The position numbers and the translations under genes were made by a program. This document shows positions 59,416 to 64,000 of a DNA stretch of 64,000 nucleotides, piece by piece. The DNA comes from Procambarus clarkii (Eukaryota > Arthropoda > Malacostraca > Decapoda > Cambaridae), in the NCBI RefSeq assembly GCF_040958095.1, contig NC_091208.1:13968970-14032969 (forward strand), in the 5' to 3' direction. Under the pieces are notes generated by a model that was given only the letters and a program-made list of their open reading frames with translations, searched no databases and had not been told where the DNA came from. Each line of letters opens with the position of its first letter. Within the stretch, counting starts at the first letter, position 1.

Positions 59416-60534
59416 TGTGGGAACCGACCTGTGAGATTTATATTTATTTAATTTATATGAATATATATAGAATTTATATTTACGTTAATTTATATACTTC
59501 GATAGCAATTTGTATAATGTTAAGTGGACTGTATTTCTGCAATAATCTCATAATCTCACAAATCGATCCTCTACACATTAGGGGGGTTTATTAAATTAAT
59601 ATATATGCAGCCAATCAAACTACAGGAATAGACTACATACATTGAAAAGGTTCCTTATCTTATAGTACAGCAGGTTAGTCCACCAGGTATAACTAGGGTG
59701 TAGACACCAAATTATCCTCTTTGAGGTAGCTTCCATATCACCCAGTAACTGGTGCACAAATCTTGCTTCCTCGTCTTGACCTGTCAAAAGTGCGCTAGCT
59801 GTGAAGCCAGAATCCTATATATGACAAGCTATATCAGAGAAAACACTATACAGTACATGGAACATTGAAGACCTGGCTTAATTACCTTTAGTTTGAGGCT
59901 TCCACGTGATCTAACCGGGTCACCCTATATCCTGACATTAATGGCCATAAATGAATGATAAACGGGTTTCGGAAAGAACACTTAACTTGAATTGTAGACA
60001 TCGTGTTGGAGATGGTACCTTTGGTTTCCATAACACTACGTCCAAGTAAAATTAACAGGAGCCGAATTTGCTCCCGTGTGAGCCTCTGGTCTCAATATAA
60101 ACAATGGCTGTTTAACACTCCATACTATTGACGTTACTGGCCGACATTGTCCAGATATGATAGGAGCTAAATTTGCTCCACACGTCTCGGAGGTGACACA
60201 CACTGGCTGCCCTCCTTCCTCACTCACGCCTGGCCTACTTTGTCCAGATTTCAGAAAGTGATAGAAGGGTCACATTTACTCTACTTTAATATTGATAATT
60301 AAGTTAATTTATATAAGATGTTTTTATGATGGTAAAGTCCAAAGACTAATGTATTTAAGAATAATTTCCAGCAGAATAGCTGGTGAATTATAATAGTATG
60401 TGGTGATGATATCCCGTTTTCTTTAGATGGTAATTCCACTACAAGTTACATTTTCTATGGGTTACTTGTTTATACAACACAGCTCTTATCTGTCTGTATG
60501 ATATTATTGTTAAATGGTGTCGGATTTTCCGACA
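59416..60534 (-). repeat. 5' LTR of the inner element (1,119 bp)
   Basis: Promoter-bearing copy with respect to the minus-strand Gag; same ends as the 3' LTR. Confidence 0.92.
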
Positions 60535-60539
60535 ACTCT
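60535..60539. repeat. Right 5-bp target duplication ACTCT
   Basis: Matches 54631-54635; the outer element sequence resumes after it. Confidence 0.85.
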
Positions 60540-61229
60540 CTGGAGTTATAATTAAGCACATGTTAAGACTGAATGTGGTCAATTATTACTGTCGAGAATA
60601 GTTCTGGGTCTACAGTGGGTCAATGACATGTGTCTCTGTGACGTGAACCGGTTTAGGCTACTAGTCACTGATTTATCCACTGAGATCCATAGAAACTAAC
60701 TCGGCTAGTAATAATTGTACCAGACTCAATCTGGAAAAAGATAGGATGAGTTTATATTATGAGAAACAATTTGTTTCACTGCTAATAGTTTTCTGGTAAA
60801 TGTTCACCTACAGGCTGTTGTAAAGTTCAATTTTGCTTGTGCTAAGATACTTCTCCAAACTGTCTCTAAGATGCTTGTGGGCAGAGACAAGAAAGCAGAA
60901 GGAGCTCAAACAAAACTGATACAACCCTGCAGGTGTATCACATTAAATGGATTACTAAATCCTAGTCCAGACGACTTGATATAAATGCAGTCTTCTCTGG
61001 AAGACTTACCTAAGATACTATAAAGGCGATAAGATGTTATGAAATGCTATGAAGACTGAATGTGGTCAATTATTACTGTCGAGAATAGTTCTGGGTCTAC
61101 AGTGGGGTCAATGGTATTTGTCGCGGTGACCTGCAGCCAATTCGTAGGCTACTGACTACTGATTAATCCACTGAGATCCATAGAAACCAACTCGGTTAGT
61201 ACTAATCGTACCAGACTCAATCTGGAATT
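60540..61229 (-). other. Outer LTR element, 3' non-coding region, part 2
   Basis: Continuation of 53946-54635 across the inner insertion. Two related segments (TTATTACTGTCGAGAATAG near 60583 and 61069) are internal duplicates. Confidence 0.6.
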
Positions 61230-63242
61230 AATGTTGGTTGTCAGCTGGCATAGGCTTTCTCAGGTTCAAGACTCTACCTGTAAGTAAGTAGCCCCCGGCT
61301 GAACTCAACAAGTTCATTCCATGCTGGCTTGTAGTTCCAGTAATGAACTAATAATAATGGTCTGCCCCTACTAATAGATCTACATTGGTGAGGTGGTCAG
61401 ACGTTATCTTGGAGTCAGCCAACTTAATTCTATTTTTCTGTAAAGATTTGGCTGTGTCCCTTAGACCTTTGACATTCATGTCAAGAGGGATGTGATTAAC
61501 TACTATGGCCTTAACAGGTCGGACATAACCGCCTAGGCGTACTAGTGGTTGTACTACTTCAAATTCTTAAGGTCCAGTATCTGCTAGGAATCCTGATATG
61601 TTCAATGTCACCTTACACAAGGGTTTAAGTTTCAGCTGGTTAGCTGCTTGTTGAGTGATGAACGTTCTCTGGGATCCTTGGTCGAATAGACCTCTTGTAG
61701 TGATTCTAGAATTCTTACTATTTAATTGTAGTTGTGCAGTAGGTAATACGGCATTATTACGAGACTTGGTGTTAAGCACCTTAACCTCCTGTCGCACCTT
61801 ACAACACTGCACAATGGTGGAAGTATCCTGTTCCACTTGGAGTTTTGGTGATTTAGGCCTATCAACTCCACACAATGCTGAATGATGTTGATCCTGGTGG
61901 CATCTGTTACCTATGTGTAATGGGGTGGTGCATGTATTAGGATCGTGTTGCAACAAGCACCTGGTGCACTTGTGCAATTCCTTGAGGCGCTTTATCCTAG
62001 AAACGCGATCAGGAAAGTTTTGACACTGATAAATAGTATGACTCTCTTGGCAAAAGAGACAGCATCTCCTTCCTGTAGTAGATGTAGGAGTCACTAACTT
62101 GGGTGACTTATGGACTACAGGTTTAGAAGGGCTGATAGTGTAGGTACCTACTGTGGTGTTCTTCCATCTTCGAGTGGAAGTAGGGGTTTTAGATTTATTA
62201 GGCCGTTCATAGGTACCTTTGGATTTGACTGTTTTATCAGTGGTTGATTTGTCAGTGTCAGATATTATTTTCTCATGAGCTCTCAGTCGATTAACTGTTA
62301 TCCTTAATCCCTCGAAAATTTCATCTAAGGATAGGATATCTGTTTCATAATGGGAACAGATGGATGCTAGAATCTCCTTAGGAAACTTACTCTGTATTTC
62401 TATTTTCAATACCCACTCTGCTTTAGGTACATCTGCTTTGACACCAGAGCTTTGATTAGAGACTCTACCTGGAGCCTAAATTCTTGTAGAGCTTCAGGGG
62501 TGGTATCTGGTGTAGGTATCGCTCTTAACTTATAATAAAGATTAGCAATAGCAATTTCTTTATTGCTGTAATTAACTTCTAGTAACTGAATAGCAGTATC
62601 GTAGTCCTCATCACTAGGGACTAGGTGTTCGACAACTGCTTTTGCTTCACCCTCTAGGGTACTTTGCAAATAGAGGAATTTATTAGGTTTGCTAATAGAT
62701 TTCTTAGAGTTTACTAAGGAGTCGAACGTTTTCCAATAGCATTCAAAATTCTCATCATCTCTACCATGGAAGTGAAGGAGATCAATTGTAGGAAGACGAA
62801 CTTCCTGGAGTGTTTCACTTGTGGTTAGAATATTTTGAGAAACTGAGTCGCTCTGCAATTTTTCTAGAGCTTGTGTTAATCTATTTAGATGATCTTGGGT
62901 ACCCTCCTCAAACTTCTCCATCTCGGCATGGAAGGTATCTAGTTGATCTGGCTCAGCATTCTGTTGCATGAGGACTCTGAGATAGTCATCTGCAGCCTCA
63001 TTTGTTCTTTGCAACTTTTGCTTGGCCGTCTCTATGAGATTTTCTAATACTTTGGCTGTGGCACCTGATTGTACCAGCTGATCACACTTATTCAACTGTC
63101 TAGTCACATGGCCTTTGTGACTCGTGTATGATCTAAAATATAATAAGAAATTGCTGGACATTTCTTCTGGTGCACTTCCTGTGGATTTTGGCTTAGTTGA
63201 TGCCATGGCTTGGTAATGTAAATAACTGGCGTACTGATTCAT
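61230..63242 (-). pseudogene. Outer BEL/Pao-type Gag-protease, broken
   Basis: The first frame (63242 down to 62406, 278 aa) contains a helical N terminus and a DUF1759-like core (RLPTIDLLHFHGRDDENFEC, then NKFLYLQSTLEGEAKAVVEH). A frameshift near 62445 moves into a second frame (62409 to 61567) with knuckles CCLFCQESHTIYQC, CTRCLLQHDPNTC and CHQDQHHSALC and the protease motif LFDQGSQRTFIT. A TAA at 61567-61569 stands where the inner copy has Gln; related sequence (VVQPLVRLGGYV, LLVGADH) continues to about 61230 with further breaks. It is a relative of, not a copy of, the inner Gag. Confidence 0.85.
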
Positions 63243-63790
63243 ATATACGTGGAACCAGGACAGTTATTAATAGCCTAATATCTGATTCTTCAGTTAGGCT
63301 ATGTGAATCCTACCTCACGTAGAGGTTAGCTTACCTACTTTTAGTAAACAGCTAATATTTGAGTGATATTTCAGTGTCTACAGGAATTCCTCTGCTTAGC
63401 TCCTCATAATCAGCTTTGGATGGGTAGTGACACTTCAATAACACTCAAAATGTACTCAGTCAATATATATAATAAGATGTAAAAACACAATTTGTGTAAA
63501 ATAATGATAAGTCCTACCCTGACTTGGGTTTGCACAATAATAAATGTTGACTAGGTTGTACTGCCTTGTTCAATGCTAGTCTACTAATAATTCTACCTAA
63601 CTAGGTTGGCTAGTAATAATGAGTTAGGCTAGAGTTGTACACTACAAAGTACAATTCCAGTCTAAGCATTCTATTCTACATGAATTGGCATAAAATACTA
63701 TAATACTACTAATGTGCAGATTCAGGATAGTGCTATTTTTTGTGTTTTTATAATTTTGGAGTTATATAGAGTATATAAAAGTGATTATAT
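63243..63790 (-). other. Leader region of the outer LTR element
   Basis: AT-rich, no open frame. By analogy with the inner element the 5' LTR should start shortly beyond the window. Confidence 0.45.
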
Positions 63791-63824
63791 ATATGTATGA
63801 CAATTATTCTACTACTATAAATGA

Positions 63825-64000
63825 TTATATATGTGGCAGATATTTTACTGCCATAATTCTATATGTGTGGCAGGTATGTTGCCATGGATTCTATGAGTGG
63901 CAGATATGCTGCCATAAATTCTACGAGTGGCAGATATGCTGCCGTAAATTCTATGACAGTGGCAGATATGCTGCCCTAAATTCCGAGCGGCAGATATGCT
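63825..64000 (+). repeat. ~32-bp minisatellite (GTGGCAGATATGCTGCC)
   Basis: Five to six units of TGGCAGATATGCTGCC plus a spacer such as ATAAATTCTACGAG, running off the window edge. GGCAG and CTGCC allow a small hairpin in each unit. Confidence 0.8.

Larger units (their letters stand above)
54636..60534 (-). mobile_element. Inner BEL/Pao-type LTR retrotransposon, 5,899 bp, Gag-protease only
   Basis: Two nearly identical LTRs (54636-55753 and 59416-60534) in direct orientation begin TGTGGGAACC and end TTTTCCGACA, with ACTCT on both outer sides. The only long open frame is Gag-protease on the minus strand. The internal region is 3,662 bp, too short for protease-RT-RNase H-integrase, so it is non-autonomous and must use enzymes of a relative. 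Near-identical LTRs indicate recent insertion. Confidence 0.9.

Overview
The window is eukaryotic, repeat-dominated DNA, most likely from a decapod crustacean. That assignment is an inference from arthropod-type CCTAA/TTAGG blocks, Penelope-like and BEL/Pao retroelements, tRNA-derived SINE-like monomers and very long (TA)n tracts; no host marker gene is present to confirm it. I found no credible single-copy host protein gene, rRNA gene or CRISPR. Almost everything is a mobile element, a satellite, or one element nested in another.

Layout. 1-782: tandem 260-bp SINE-like monomers with a head-to-head inversion at the left end. 882-15760: a Penelope-like element (PLE-1) split in its coding region by a 12,768-bp foldback element (2044-14811). 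The foldback has two arms of about 6 kb, a 346-bp loop, matching termini and a 6-bp target duplication; intact copies of the same PLE elsewhere in the window give the empty site. 16224-21985: three more copies of the same PLE family, two of them fused head to head; one (19664-21601) keeps a 645-codon open frame with RT and GIY-YIG domains. PLE flanks carry a conserved hammerhead-ribozyme-like motif and a short N-terminal coding module. 22050-34037: eleven copies of a roughly 390-bp palindromic TTAGG-bearing element joined by (TA)n. Between them lie a broken non-LTR retrotransposon with a zinc finger, RT and restriction-like endonuclease (22914-26745), a 125-bp tandem block capped by a 103-bp hairpin, and a second, diverged PLE. 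34127-51328: a 288-bp satellite of about 60 monomers, tRNA/SINE-like, with an inverted start and traces of a 15-monomer higher-order unit. 52407-64000: two nested BEL/Pao-type LTR elements on the minus strand. The inner one (54636-60534) is complete with TG..CA LTRs and a 5-bp target duplication but encodes only Gag-protease; it sits in an older relative whose Gag-protease is broken.

How the parts relate. The PLEs could supply reverse transcriptase and endonuclease. The SINE-like satellites, foldback and palindromic elements have no coding capacity and must depend on enzymes encoded elsewhere. Most element boundaries between 780 and 51,500 fall on (TA)n tracts, which suggests that these tracts are insertion or recombination points.
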